64,000 nt of DNA from Jacaranda mimosifolia (GCA_018894105.1 CM032124.1:6123501-6187500); one strand, 5' to 3'. Positions 10,411-27,430 are shown, numbered from the stretch's first letter. The notes: a model not told the origin generated them from the sequence alone. Made by a program: numbers and translations.

Positions 10411-13400
10411 CTAGGGATAGGAAGAAGCACCAAGTTGATAGCGTATCCCTTCTTTAGTTGTAACACGAAGTTGAAGGTCCTCATTTCCGAAGCTCAATTG
10501 TTCTTCCAATATTTCTTTTGCCGAATCGATGATAGAGTCGCTGCAACTCTCTAATGTAATTGAACGCAAAGTCTCTATTTCTCCAATACTAGAAGGGATC
10601 TCATCTAGACCTACCACATCTACAAATACAAAGCTCTCGAGATTAGGAAAGTGAATTTTTTTTGCTCTCCAACATGGCAATTCAATATTTTGAATGCACA
10701 ATAACTTCAGTTGGAGAAATTCTCCTTCAATTGGATTCCACTCCGACCCTTCAAAGGCAGAGTAGTCGAGTTTAAGCACTTCAAGATTGGGCAATGAACT
10801 GATAATTGTCATGTCTTCCCGAGGAATTCTGCACCACGCCAAACGCAACTTCTTCAAGGAATGTGGCAAGACCATCTTCTTCAAAATAAAGCATTCCCAA
10901 TCAAGGAACAATGATTCTAGTTTGTGCAGATGGAAAAGATTGTAGAGAGAATAGTATGACCATTCCATGCCTCCGATATCGCCATAAAGGTTATACCTAA
11001 TTCCCAATTTCTTCAAATTCAGGATTCCTTCAAGAACCTCCTTTGAACACCTAAAATTGTCTATGGTGGAAAGTGTCTGTACGTTTTCCAAAATAATGGA
11101 ATCTTTCTTGTTAGGAAAAACAATTGCACTCAATATAAGATGCCTAAGTTGAGGCATTTTCCAAATTTCACAAGGTAGAAATACTGAATGCTTTGAATCG
11201 ATAATTAAAGTCTGTAGATTCCAGAGTAGAGGTATCAAATTAAACACAAACCCAATGTCTGCCCAAGAAGTTGAAAGATCAAAGTATCGCAATTTAGTGG
11301 GTTATGGAAATTCTTCAGGAGGCAGACCACCAATCTCTATTACCCTCACCAATCTTATTGTATAAAGCTGTGGGTACATAATTCTACAAATGTCACACAC
11401 AATACAACTAACAAGTGTTGTTGGTTGTAGGAGGAGGGCATGAGGGAGATATATCTTTGTGAGTGCATTTTGATGGCTGCTACATAGGAAGCACTTTTTT
11501 TCTTCGTAAATTGTGAAATAGGCATGTTGTGCTTTTGGGACATGGAAAAAATGCTCTTTATGAGATTCTCTAATGCATAAGTCCCTTAATAGATCATGAA
11601 TGCTGCACTTTTTGATTTTTCCTGTAGCCGTCCATCTGTGAATTAAAATCAAAATTTTGTCAATAAGTATTCTTATGCAATATCTTCAAAACTTTTACCT
11701 CTTATTGGTTTTAGGAAACCCTCGGCAACCCATAATTTGATTAATTTGGAGACTGAAATCACATTATCTTCAGGAAAGAATCTCATATAGAGAAAACATG
11801 GTTTAAGATGAATAGGCAAGTCGTTGTAATCAAAGACAATATCTTTAAGCAGTGTTCATTATTTTCTGAATTTGCAAACGATTTCACATTTTCTGCAACA
11901 AGCTTCCAATACTCGCGTGTCATTTTGGAATTTGAGAGCAACCCACCAATTACAACAATTACTAGAGGAAGTCCTTTACAACTTTTTGCAGTACTCTTTC
12001 CAATTTCCTTCAATTCATGGGGAAATTTGTCTTTTGTAAATGTTTTTTCACAAAATAAATTCCAACTTTTATCCTCATCTAGAAAATCCATCAAATAAGG
12101 ATTGTGGGAGCCTAAAGAAATAGCCAGATTTGATAACCTAGTAGTCATCATAATTCGACTTCCATTTCCATTATTTGGAAAGAATAACTTTAAATCATCA
12201 CATATTTTAGTACTCCACACATCATCCTTAATAATCAAATACCTTCTACCAGATAAACTTTTGTACAATTGTTCTCCTAGGTCAGTTAAATCCTCAACGC
12301 TTACTTTGTTTTTCAAATCATCAGATACTCCATGACCATATACAAGGCCTAAAAGAATTTCTCGAACACTATATTCTTAAGAAATTGTAAGCCAAACACG
12401 CTTATGAAAGTGGTGCACTATGTATGGATGATCAAAAATATTTCTAGCTAGAGTGGTCTTACCAACACCTCCCATTCCAACAATGGGGATGATTTGGAGA
12501 TCGGATTTATGTCTTGTGAGCTCATTCATGATCCAAACCAAGTGCTCATCAAATCCCACCAAAGTATTCTTGCCTCTCAAAGAAAGTGCTGATGAATTGG
12601 CGGGCACAGAAACTCTGGGCTGCTGTTCTTGAGCTGCCATTCCCTCCTTAACCAACATCAACTCTTTCTTAATGGAGTCAACTTTTTCAATTACTTTTTC
12701 TACATTTTGAGAGAAGGATGAGAAGCCCATCTCAGTTTTATCTGCAAAATTTTGTCTAAGTTGATCCACAGCATGAAAGTCGATGATATCTTCTGCTTCA
12801 TCAGCAACTACAGTAATTTGCCTCACAAAATCTTCTGCATCTTCACAAAATCTTTGAGGACAGGCTTCAAGAAAGTCTTGCAAGAAACTAAGGGCCCGTT
12901 TCGTTTTATTTCCAAAGCCATTTCCAGTTTCTAAACTTTTCTAATAGTTGAAAAGTTAGTTATAAATTTGAAATGAAAATGAAAATGTGTTTGAATGATT
13001 TGTTGGAAAATAATAATTGAAATATGTATAGAATTGAAAATATGGTTGATTTATATTTTTTTTTATATTTAAAAAGAATTATTTTTTGAAAATATATATA
13101 TTTTATTAATTTTAAAATGATTGTTGATACTTTATATTAAATCAAATTTGAATTTGATTGATATGATAATATGATGATAGAGTATGTTTAGAAAGAGTTT
13201 AAAAATGAAAATAGAAATAGTTTGAGTGAAAATAGAGAGAAAGTGATGGTTTTTAATTTTTATTTCTGGATGAAAACGAAAAGGGGCTATGGAAATAAAA
13301 CCAAACAGGAACCTTTTCCTGGAGAGCTTCAATCTGTTTTCTGTTCAGATGAAGCCGACTCCGAGGAGGATATTGCTGGATCTGGCCTAGAACATGCATC

Positions 13401-13435
13401 AGAGAAACTACAACTGCATAAGCTGCCACTGCCAT
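10411..13435 (-). pseudogene. Broken R1-type CC-NB-LRR resistance gene
   Basis: Relic of an intracellular immune receptor of the late-blight R1-like class, originally one intronless frame. On the minus strand: coiled-coil N-terminus (MAVAAYAVVVSLMHVL, 13435-13312), cut by a MITE, then the rest of the coiled coil (from SFLQDFLEACPQRF), P-loop GMGGVGKTTLA (about 12470), kinase-2 YLIIKDDVW, RNBS-B GSRIMMTTR, GLPL CKGLPLVIVVIGG, the HD motif IHD (about 11615), and an LRR part to 10411. Breaks: a TAA (12377-12379) where the family usually has Gln after WLTIS; a one-base loss near 11840 within LSL-YND; a TAA (11673-11675) plus another frame change near 11655; and a TAA (11302-11304) just before the LRR. 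With four or more independent lesions plus an insertion it cannot make a full receptor. Short N-terminal products are conceivable but unsupported. Confidence 0.9.
12889..13313. mobile_element. Harbinger-like MITE in the NLR coiled-coil region
   Basis: About 420 bp of AT-rich DNA with inverted ends: left GGGCCCGTTTCGTTTTATTT, right (reverse complement) begins near GTTCCTGTTTGGTTTTATTT and continues CCATAGCC. Removing it rejoins the NLR frame LQEKV-SFLQDFLEA. The left flank shows TAA, the expected PIF/Harbinger target duplication. The right end has lost a few bases, so its copy is imperfect. No coding capacity. Confidence 0.75.
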
Positions 13436-13786
13436 CTCAAATATTCTGTGATCTTTCTACAGAGTTGCAGGGAAAAAGATGTACAATATGGAATATTATT
13501 TGTGTGTGCAAGAAAAGAAAGAGCCTTTTTTCTTTTAACTTTTCTCTACAGCGGCAGCCAACCATAATTGATCTTATGTGGGAAAAGTCTTCCATCTGGT
13601 GGAGCTTGAACTATTCTTTTGACGATAGATAAAGACAAGAAATCAACCACCATTTAATTTTGATTTAATAACTATTCATATATTGCACTAAAATTAATTT
13701 TTTTTTCAATTTATTTCAAGAAAAATATAAAAATATCACTTATTTTCATTTTCATATATGTTACCAACTTTCGAGGATTTCCTTGA
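13436..13786. other. Upstream flank of the NLR relic
   Basis: Former promoter and leader of the NLR (minus strand). AT-rich, with no other feature recognised. Ends at the target duplication of the hAT-like element. Confidence 0.4.
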
Positions 13787-15423
13787 TATTTCACTAGGGC
13801 TGTACATTCGATTTTTTCAAATATAAAACCAAAACCGAACCTTTTTTTTTTATTATTTTTTTTTATTTTTTCGGTTTTTCGGTTTTGGTTAAAACCGAAA
13901 CAGAATTGAAAAAAAAAAAACTTATTTTTTTTCCAAGAAAGTGTTATAAATGTTTGTTTGACAAAAGTAAGTTAGTTTAATTAAAAATTTGAATTGGGTA
14001 ACTTATTCTTTTAGTGCAAAAAAAATTATTTGATAAAAGTATATTAATAAAAATATTTGTTTTTAGGTGAAAAAATTGATTTAGATTACTTTTTTTGGTA
14101 TATTAAAAATATTTGTTTTGATAAAATTATAATTTATCTATTCTAAACAAATACATTTAAAATATTATAAATTTAAGAAGATAAATAAATATTTTAATTA
14201 TTTTGTGTTATAAAAATTTTAGTATACACATTGTGTATGCTAAAATTGCTAGCTTATAATCGTCAAGACAGATGCACGCGATTTTTGTATATTCAAACTT
14301 TAACTGCTAAGATCGAATAGCAAATTAAATCTTAAACTCAATCTACTAAAGTTAAATAGCTAATTGATCCAATGACATCATAATATAGATTGCGAATTTG
14401 TAAATTTTGTAAAAAATACAATTATAACCTTATTAAATCATCATTTCTAAAAGATAATTATGAAATATTGATAAAATTTGTATCCAAACTATCTTTTTTA
14501 TGTCGAATTCTCTAATTTATCCTTCAAACTATATTGTCAAATTTTGTTGTTGAAATAATTAAAATGACAAATTATGTAAATGAACAAAAATAACTTCTAT
14601 TTTAGATACAAAATGGTCTTTGTTTTTATAATAATATGAATAAAATCTTTATTGGTCAGCAGATATAATATAGTACTAGTACTACCACAAGAATAGCCGA
14701 ATAGGATTCAATCCCTTATCCCTTAGTTTGCAATTTAAGTTGAAATTTTAATTTTGCTCATCAACATACCTTATAATATATATAACTTTAATTAATTAAT
14801 TAATTTTCTTTTAATATAACATTTTTTGCTGTTCAAATCATAATCATCTATTTTTTTATATGTAACGTGTATTGGTTCATATAATAAAAAAATTATGCAA
14901 TTCTACCATTTGAGTTTAGAAAAAAATATCATCTTTGTTCTCTTTGTATTATAACTATTCATGTTTTTATATGTCATATATTGATATCTATATTATTTAT
15001 AAAACATATGGTTTTTAATAACTGTTTTGATATATTATTTACTTCTTTTTTTCTCAATTATTTCACTTTATCAAAAAAAAAAATTTATTTATCCCAAAAA
15101 TTTAAAAATACATTAACATTTACATTATTTAAAAATTTAAATTTATTTATCTTAGACTTAAAAAATTTAATAAAAAATGCGAAATAAAACTTAAACTAGT
15201 AGTGATTGAATAATAAAATTTTGTATATAAAAAAATATAAAAAATTCAATTTTTTCGGTTCGGTTAACCGAACAGAACCAAACCGAACCTATTTTTTCTG
15301 GTTTTCGGTTAACCGGAAAAAAAAATTGAAAAAACCAAAAACTGAATTTTTTTAAATGAAAAACCGAACCGAACTAACTAGTTCGGTCGGTTTCAATTTT
15401 TTTTGAACACCCCTATATTTCAC
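13787..15423. mobile_element. hAT-like non-autonomous element, 1.6 kb, with exact TSD
   Basis: Element 13795-15415 is flanked on both sides by the same 8 bp TATTTCAC (13787-13794 and 15416-15423). Ends: TAGGGCTGTACA on the left, and TAGGGGTGTTCA on the right as reverse complement. Subterminal AACCGAAC/GTTCGGTT repeats are packed into both ends (about 13815-13905 and 15250-15390). An 8 bp duplication with such ends points to the hAT superfamily. The interior is AT-rich with no transposase frame, so it would need a transposase supplied in trans. Confidence 0.85.
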
Positions 15424-16572
15424 AGTTGAAAGTTTTCAAATTGTGATTTGTGAGTTTTTAATTCTTGAATGTGTTTGCTTTCAATTTTTATTTATTTATT
15501 TTTATGAATATGCAAAAGATGATCTTTTTGAGTTACCTATAACTCTATTTATGGAGGACGATTTTGAGGCTCATTGAAGTCATAGGCGCATTTGGATTTT
15601 TATCAGCTAATATTGTGTGTGATGGTCCATTATCTTAGTGTGTATTGCATTTATATTATAATTTTGTCAAATTATCCTTGGGGTATATTTTTGCCGCATC
15701 ATATAGCCTCCCTAGTCCATTTTTATTTCATTTTATTTTATTTTTTAAGATTACTAGTAAATACTCTTGTGTGGACTTGTTATTTAAATACCTTTTTTTA
15801 TATTTAAAAATAAAAATATATTGGTTTTATTTATTTTTACATAAAAATATTACTTATTTTTATTTTTTATATTTATGACCATCATTTTTAAATCTATACA
15901 CCTATTTTACCATTACAACCCACACTCCAGTAACTTTATTAAACATATTAATTTAATCAAATAATTTGGTCATTCTGTATTTTTTATTTTTTGTGAAATA
16001 ATGAAACTCATAATAAAATTAAATCATGATCTCTTCTCTATGTAATTTGTCGAAGTCACATAAAAAAATATAACATAACACATAATAAACTAAAATATTT
16101 TTTTTAATTATCACTCTTACATCAAATATTATTTTTTGATTTATACATATTTTATAGTACTAATTCAAACATATTATTATTTCATATAAAAATTATTAAA
16201 ATAATATATATTTCCACACACATAAAAATATAAAAAAATAAAAATAAATAATTTTTTTTTTTGATAAAATCCAAACTTTGTGTTAGAAAATAAAAAATAT
16301 TGATGCCAAGCATATTTTTTGCTAATTAGTCTTTAATTAAGTCTCACATATAAAGTGTGGAATATGAAGTTGGAATGAAAATTAAAAAAAGAAAAAGAGT
16401 AGTATATCTCTAAAAACCAGTAACGCACACGCGCCAAGGAAGGCGCTTGAAGAATCAAATTCCACCGTCTTTAGCAAGTCGGATTATAATATTTATTTAA
16501 CTTCCTTGTGAGTCAATAGACTCAATTCGCTTTTCGCCTTTTCCCATTTTCCCTCTCAAATCTGAATACCCT
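15424..16572. other. Intergenic, upstream of the helicase gene
   Basis: AT-rich DNA with no recognisable coding sequence; short open frames here are low-complexity. The last 150 bp, less AT-rich, should hold the helicase promoter. Confidence 0.5.
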
Positions 16573-16580
16573 AACCCTAA
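16573..16580 (+). promoter_or_regulatory. Telo-box (AACCCTAA) in the helicase leader
   Basis: AACCCTAA 25 bp before the helicase ATG, with a partial copy just upstream (TACCCTAA). Such motifs are typical of plant genes for ribosomal and RNA-processing proteins and are often bound by telo-box factors. Function here is inferred. Confidence 0.55.
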
Positions 16581-16604
16581 TTTTTATCCCAAATCGGTCT
16601 CATC

Positions 16605-21175
<4,571 letters not shown>

Positions 21176-22990
21176 TTTCTCCCTAGTGTTTAATGCCCCC
21201 ATACTGGGGCAAAACGAGCCTCTATTTGTTTTGCTAAATGTTTGGGGGATGTGGAAATGGGACCTATATATGATTCAAATTTGTTTAAAACATTTAAGCA
21301 GTGTTTTTGATTGAGCTTCACCTTTTTCATTTTCTTGTAAAATGTGTTGATGATCTTAGTTGCCTAGGTGCCCAGGCTTCACTCTGCTGCACTCAATTCT
21401 TGAGAGTATTTTCCAGGCAGGAAATTTTGGTTGTGTGCATATAGGTGCTCTGATGCATTTATTGCGAACCCTTTTTGGAGCCCTTAGCTGAGTTTACGGA
21501 TTAGTTGTATCTCTATTTTTTCATCATTTTTAAATGTGTTTTTATTTTATCATTTATTTTTCATGAGGAAATGAAAATGTGATAGGCACCGGTATAAAAT
21601 TGAAAAAGTTTAAAATTTTCATTGAGAAATGGTATAAATAATTTACTTTTCATTTTTGAATAGTTTAACTGAAAAAATGTATTTTTTGGAACACAATTGA
21701 CCTAGTTCTTAGTTTTGTATTTGCATTTTCAATGGAGTCGCAATGCTCTTTCTATATTTTTAATTTTCTTGAATGTCGTTCTTCAATTGATGTTTTTCTT
21801 TTCCTGAGAATAGTAGACATTATTTGTTAATTTTTTAAAAATTTGTGTGAAAAATATTTTAAATTAATATTTATAAAATTAAGTTATTAATAAATATTAA
21901 AGCAATAAGATTCAAATGGCAGTGAAACATATTATTTAGCACTAGATTGATAAAATCAAGTTATTAAATAAAAACTATTTAGTTATGGAATCACAAATAA
22001 ACGTTCTCATTGTATTCATTCTAATATATAAGATATAAACCAATATGCTTGGTATTCAATGTCCCTTTCGTGCATATTTTTTATGGACTGATCCAATGGT
22101 GTTGATATAATTTATTTACAAATTACTGGACATAACATAATATCCTCAAATGCATATTATAACATAATTGTCCAACAAAAAGAAATAAAATTCTATGGTT
22201 TTAATTTTTTTATTATCTTAACTTTATATTTATTAGTGTTGAATATATTTTTGAATAGAATTTTCCACTATCAAATTGGTACTTAAAAATTACAAGAAGG
22301 ATTAAATTATAATTAATTCTAAAAATTTTGGGAAAATCTAAGAATTTTGTGTTATGTTTCCCCAAAATAATTTTATTTTGGGGAAATATAATTTAACATA
22401 TTTTCATTTTTCTTCTAAAACACAAAAGAAGTTTTTCAAAAATATATTTTTCTATCTTTCATTATCTCCAAAACTTCCTCATTTTTCAATACATACATAC
22501 ATATTATATATATATACATAATATATATATTTTATTATTATTCTAACAATAAAAAAATCACTCAATTTCATTTTCACCCCAAAAACCAACAAAAAAATAT
22601 TGATTTGACTACTACAGTAAAAATTATTTCCTCCCAAAACATAAAAACAACATATCGAAACTCCTCAAACCCATTTTTTAATAATTTCCCAAAACATAAA
22701 CTAACATTTATCACATTTCTCAATATAACTTTACATTCTCTAGTAATTTCATTATCTCAAAACGCATAATAAACACATAATAAAATCACACAAAAAATAT
22801 AACCAAACATATCCTAAGTTTTTTTTCTTCTAAAATTTATGTATCAAATATTAAAAGCATCGACGACCAATCATAGTTAGACAATAGTTGTGGATTATAT
22901 TGGAAAAATAAAAAATATAGTAATGAATTTGTAATTGACTTGAAAGATTAGGGGTGAAAATGAAATTTAAATGAAAACCCACAGGCAGGC
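21176..22990. other. Intergenic between helicase and RPL27A
   Basis: Starts with the helicase 3' UTR and becomes strongly AT-rich with small ATA/TA microsatellites (about 22490-22535). The stretch at about 22330-22815 looks like a decayed MITE, with AACCAAACATATCC near its right side, but I could not pair its ends. Confidence 0.45.
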
Positions 22991-23003
22991 ACACACATCT
23001 ATC

Positions 23004-23032
23004 TATATATAAACTCCTCAGAAAACCCTAAT
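23004..23032 (+). promoter_or_regulatory. TATA box and telo-box of RPL27A
   Basis: TATATATAAA (23004-23013) followed by AAACCCTAAT (23023-23032), about 95 and 80 bp before the ATG. This is the classic arrangement of plant cytosolic ribosomal protein promoters. Confidence 0.7.
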
Positions 23033-23108
23033 CCTCATTCCTTCCTAGGCCTCTCACACCCGGCGGCGCCTCTTCCTCACCCAATTTCATTCACAAAATC
23101 ACCGTAAA

Positions 23109-23285
23109 ATGACGACTAGATTCAAGAAGAACCGCAAGAAGCGTGGCCACGTGAGCGCCGGTCACGGCCGTATCGGGAAACACCGCAAGCATCCCGGTGG
23201 TCGCGGAAATGCCGGTGGTATGCATCATCATCGCATCCTCTTCGACAAGTATCACCCTGGATACTTCGGTAAAGTGGGTATGCGC

Positions 23286-23322
<37 letters not shown>

Positions 23323-23549
23323 CCGTCAACATCGACAAGCTCTGGTCGCTGGTGCCGCAGGAAGTGAAGGACAAGGCATCGAAGGGCAACGCGCCGTTGA
23401 TTGACGTAACTCAGTTTGGGTACTTCAAGGTCTTGGGGAAGGGTTTGCTGCCGGCTGACCATCCCGTCGTGGTGAAAGCGAAGCTCGTGTCGAAAAATGC
23501 AGAGAAGAAGATTAAAGAGGCTGGTGGCGCTGTTGTGCTTACAGCTTAA
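23109..23549 (+). CDS. RPL27A: 60S ribosomal protein L27a (uL15)
   Basis: Intronless, 146 residues, the exact family length. uL15 is a structural protein of the cytosolic large ribosomal subunit. The N-terminus is basic and Gly-rich ([21 protein letters not shown], then [14 protein letters not shown]), as is characteristic of the family. The globular C-terminal part includes VPQEVKDKA and [12 protein letters not shown], ending GGAVVLTA. Codon use is GC-rich compared with the surroundings, as expected for a highly expressed gene. The ATG follows the promoter elements by about 100 bp and there is no competing start. A partial copy of this locus without the coding region lies at about 28.35-29.27 kb. 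Confidence 0.98.
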
Positions 23550-24240
23550 TTAGGTTCTTTTTGTCCAATTACTGTTTTTGATTCTATGCAATGGAGACTT
23601 ATTCTTGCTGGAGGGATTTCCATGAAGTACTCTTGATATATTGTTCTTAATATCTTACGTTATACTAATTTTGCGCCTTTGTGTTGATTGTGTGAAGTGA
23701 TTTTTCGGTTCTGCATTCTGTTGACGTTCATATTGACTAGATTAAATTGACATGGGTTATTGCTAGCACAGCTATATGCTATATATGATATGAAATTGCT
23801 TGTGATGTATAATTCTTTCAGAATAGATTGTCAAGGTCTAGATATATTTCTAAGGGTTCGTCTTACTTGTGTGCTATGTTGCATTAGTGTTATCATGGCC
23901 ATATTAGATTCACTTCAAATGATCTTGTGGGAATGATTCTATTCGTTCTAACTCATTGAATATGTTTTTGTTGTATTAGCCATTAGGCATGTGTAAATTT
24001 TGTGATCGATTTGCACGATAAATCTCTGCAATGTCAGCTGATGCGTGGATATCTTGCATTAGATCATTTAGATGTTGGATTCAATACTAATGATCTTGTG
24101 TAATGGAATCCTTGGGGGTTAGGGGTTAGATCATTTTTATGTTTAGGTTCAATCTTGTGTAACGGATTCCTTTTGGGGAAGAGGAGAGGGGGGGTGGGTT
24201 GGTGTTAGGATGGTGACCTTTTCATTACCTCGTGTTTGTG
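23550..24240. other. RPL27A 3' flank
   Basis: 3' UTR and downstream DNA of RPL27A with no gene. From 23831 onward it is clearly similar to the stretch starting near 28437 (see the duplicate). A G-rich patch lies at about 24165-24202. Confidence 0.5.
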
Positions 24241-24243
24241 CGT

Positions 24244-24425
24244 GTCAACCCTTCTTCTCATATGTTTTCATCATGTGGGGAACGGGTGAGATTCATGATT
24301 GGTTTTCTTGATTATTCTCTGCAATTTTCGATGTGCTTTAACTCTTCTTCTCATATGTTTTCATTGTGTGGGGAACATGCGAGTTCCATGATTGATTTAC
24401 TTGATTATTCTCTGTAATGTTAGAT
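24244..24425. repeat. Two-copy tandem repeat, unit about 93 bp
   Basis: CTTCTTCTCATATGTTTTCA occurs at 24251 and again at 24344, and the following bases (TGTGGGGAAC...GATTATTCTCTG) repeat with a few changes. It lies in the RPL27A 3' flank. No function seen. Confidence 0.75.
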
Positions 24426-24599
24426 GATGTGGTGATTGGTCGTGGTTTAGATTTTGGCTCTCACTATAACATGTTCTTATGTTTAAGAGTGCTGATCTGT
24501 TTGTATGCCACCATTAGATTGTTTGCTGATTTAGGCTTCTTATCGCCCTTTAATGGTTTTAGCGTGTGGTGGATGATTTTGTGTTTGTTCTTGTGGATA

Positions 24600-25375
24600 T
24601 GATTCTTATTACTGCAACCCAAGAAGTTGAGAACTTAGGTACATACATGTGAAAGATCGAAGTTTTATGTGTAGTAGTAGTAGTTGTTGTTACTCCTATT
24701 ACTACACATGCACATGGACGCACAGGTATCCAGGGTTACCCGGGTTTGAAGCTCAGGCCTCATGTGTAATTGTGATTCTTATTATTGCAACCCAAGAAGT
24801 TGAAAATTGATACATGTACTTGAAAGATAAGTCTTTTTTTGGTGGTGGTGATTATTATTAGGGCTGTAATTGAGTTGCGCTAAGTCGAGCTTGATGAAAA
24901 TTTTTGAGCTCGGGTTCGACGAGATTAAATTTTAGGCTTGAGTTTAGCTTGACTTGATAAGGCTCGAATTATTAAACGGGTTGTAAATAATTGCGAGCTC
25001 AAACTTGAAATAATAAAATAGTAATATGATATAAGTATTAATAAAATAAAAAAAAACTAAATTATATACTACATTGAGAGTTTTGAGTTTAGATACAAAC
25101 GATTTGAGATTGATTTAAAATGAAGCTCGAGCTCGATTTGGCTTGATTCGAGCTTGGTTTGTGATGCTGGCAAATTAATTTGACTTGTTTGCACCTTTGA
25201 GATCGATTCAAAATGAAGCTTGAGCTTGATTCGAGCTTGGTTCGTGACGCTTGCAAATTAATTCGATTTGTTTGCACCTCTAGTTATTATTATTTTTACT
25301 TTTACTATTACAAATGTACATGTATCTAGGGTTACTAAAATTTCAACTTTGGGCCTCAAGCATATAATTGCGAAC
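24600..25375. repeat. Diverged tandem repeat, unit about 172 bp, split by a hAT-like insertion
   Basis: The stretch with CAACCCAAGAAGTTGA (about 24615) recurs at about 24788. The later part of the unit (ATCYAGGGTTAC, GGCCTCA) at 24727-24770 recurs at about 25325-25365, after the inserted element 24859-25282. So unit 2 was interrupted by the transposon. Confidence 0.6.
24851..25290. mobile_element. Small hAT-like element (424 bp)
   Basis: Element 24859-25282 with ends TAGGGCTGTAA and TAGAGGTGCAAA (right end as reverse complement). Flanks ATTATTAT and GTTATTAT differ in one base, consistent with an aged 8 bp target duplication. The right half holds a tandem repeat of its own end (about 25100-25190 and 25197-25280). 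Rich in GAGCTCG/GCTTGA motifs; no coding capacity. Confidence 0.7.
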
Positions 25376-25405
25376 ATGATGCATGTTCACCACGATCCAA
25401 GGGTT

Positions 25406-25970
25406 GTTGCATCCAGTGTTTGAAAATTTGGACCGTTCAGTAAATCGAAAAATTTATTGGTTCACAGTTCATTGAATTGTGACGTCATAAGTACAAAATA
25501 TATATATTTATATTATATATTACTTATAAATTAATAAAATGTCAAAATACAAAACATAAAAAATTTAAATGATATTGTCCAACATTACAATCTAAATTTC
25601 ACAATTCATATTATAAATGATATAAATAATTTAAATATATCAAGTCTAAAGTTTAAAGTTGAGAGTGTGTAAGTTAATTCTAAACTCTAAATTAAGGTTT
25701 TTTTTTACTTTTAAATAGCTTGTGAAGTGTATTTTAACCTTCAAACTTTGTACTTATACCAAAAAAATTAAAAAAAATAATAATTTTATTAAAAAATAAA
25801 TGAAAAAACCAGTCCGACCGGCCGATCTGAACGGTTTTTATAAAATATGGCTTGCTTTGTTTTTTTTCATTTTTCCGATTTTTTGTGAAAATCGGACCGG
25901 TTCACCGGCTGGTTGACAGTCCGATCCGTCCGATCCGGTTCGATTCGGTTTTTTGAACAGTGGTTGCATC
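25406..25970. mobile_element. hAT-like element (549 bp), CAGTG family, exact TSD
   Basis: Element 25414-25962 with 8 bp duplication GTTGCATC at 25406-25413 and 25963-25970. Ends CAGTGTTTGAAAA and CACTGTTCAAAAAA (right end as reverse complement), followed by CGG/CCG-rich subterminal blocks (GGACCG, CCGATCCGG). No transposase. A second member of the family is found at 45133-49352. Confidence 0.88.
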
Positions 25971-26952
25971 TGTATCTCATATCTAACTCAGAATAATTAC
26001 TACAAGAATTTGATGCTGATAAGTCCCAGTTTTTTTGGTTGTGGAGTCGAAATTTGCTTCCTAAATTGTCCAAACTCGAACATTAACCTGAAGGTGTTAA
26101 TGTGTGGGCCTGGCACGTGGCACTGGCCTGAAATGCGTCAAATGGGCTCATGGCGTTGTGACCGGATGGCGTCCTGGTATTTTTGACGTTGCAAAATTTG
26201 TTAATGGAATCTACACAACGAACTTGCATTAATTAGGACTGTGAATGGATTAGACATTAATTCGAATCCAATCTAAAATTCTATCCAAATTTAGGGGATT
26301 GGATAAATTTTTAATAAGTATTCATTTGATAACTTGAATTATATTTAATTATAAATATTTGTAATTTGAAATAAATTGGTTGAATATGAAATATTTTATT
26401 TATAAACTAATATAATGTGAATAAAAGGGCCTTAAATATCTTAATTTTTGAATTAATATATAGTAAAAAAAACTATCTTACTTTGTATATTCAATATTTT
26501 TTACACAATTGAACATAAAAAAGAAGTAAGAGAAAAATAGTATTTTTGAGGAGTTATTTGTAGAATTTTGAATATTCTGATAGACTCACATACTATATTA
26601 ATACCAATTGATATAAATCCTATCGAATATTGAATTGAACTTGAATTTCGTAGATTTAATTCGAATTTGACCGATCCATTATATTCGGCTAACGAAGCAA
26701 AGCAGATAAACAAATAGGTCCAGCCCACTAAATTGAGGCTTCGGGTGAAATTGGCCCATCTCTAGTGATAACTGACTTGCTATTCAATTTGTGAGTTGAG
26801 TTGAGCGGTGAGGAAATCCATTACCATTCGAATTGTAAGATATCGAGTTTTTGGATTTGCACATTTAAGCTCTAAGGACTAAGGAACAACATTGATTCAA
26901 CAAATATTATCCATGCATACATAACATAGTTGGGCTAACACATTTACCCAAT
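25971..26952. other. Intergenic with repeat debris
   Basis: 26040-26190 matches the end of the RPL27A-flank duplicate (29130-29272). From about 26233 a TAGGACTGTGAATGG motif resembles the left end of the TAGGG-type hAT elements, but no matching right end or target duplication was found. No gene. Confidence 0.45.
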
Positions 26953-27399
26953 AATCAAAGTAGGGCTATCAACGGATCGGATTTGGATTGAGTCAACTAT
27001 ATTTAAATTTGATTATCAAAATTTATATTTGAATCCAACTCGATAACATATAGAATCTTTGTTAGTCAGTATCATATTCGAATATGATGGATATTCAAAA
27101 TTCGATAAATTTTCTTTTGACCTGATTTAATATATATTTTTTCATTTTGGATTATATAAAAATATTGTATTTATAAATTAAATTTACATCATATTTAAAT
27201 TTTTAATAATTTTTTATTGTATATTAGTCCAAAAGTTAAATATTTGAATATTAAACGTCTATTCCACATTATATTACTGCATAGATAAATTATTATACAT
27301 TATTATATTTGACATTTTATCAGTATCTCTTTTATTTGTTAGTCTCTAGGCTAAAGACTAAAAAATAATTAGATGAATCATTATACATGATATAGACAA

Positions 27400-27430
<31 letters not shown>

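Noticed and set aside
22330..22815. MITE upstream of RPL27A
   Set aside because: The right side resembles Harbinger-like ends, but a paired left end could not be identified.
26233..26760. Another complete TAGGA-ended hAT-like element
   Set aside because: A plausible left end is present but no matching right end or 8 bp duplication was found.
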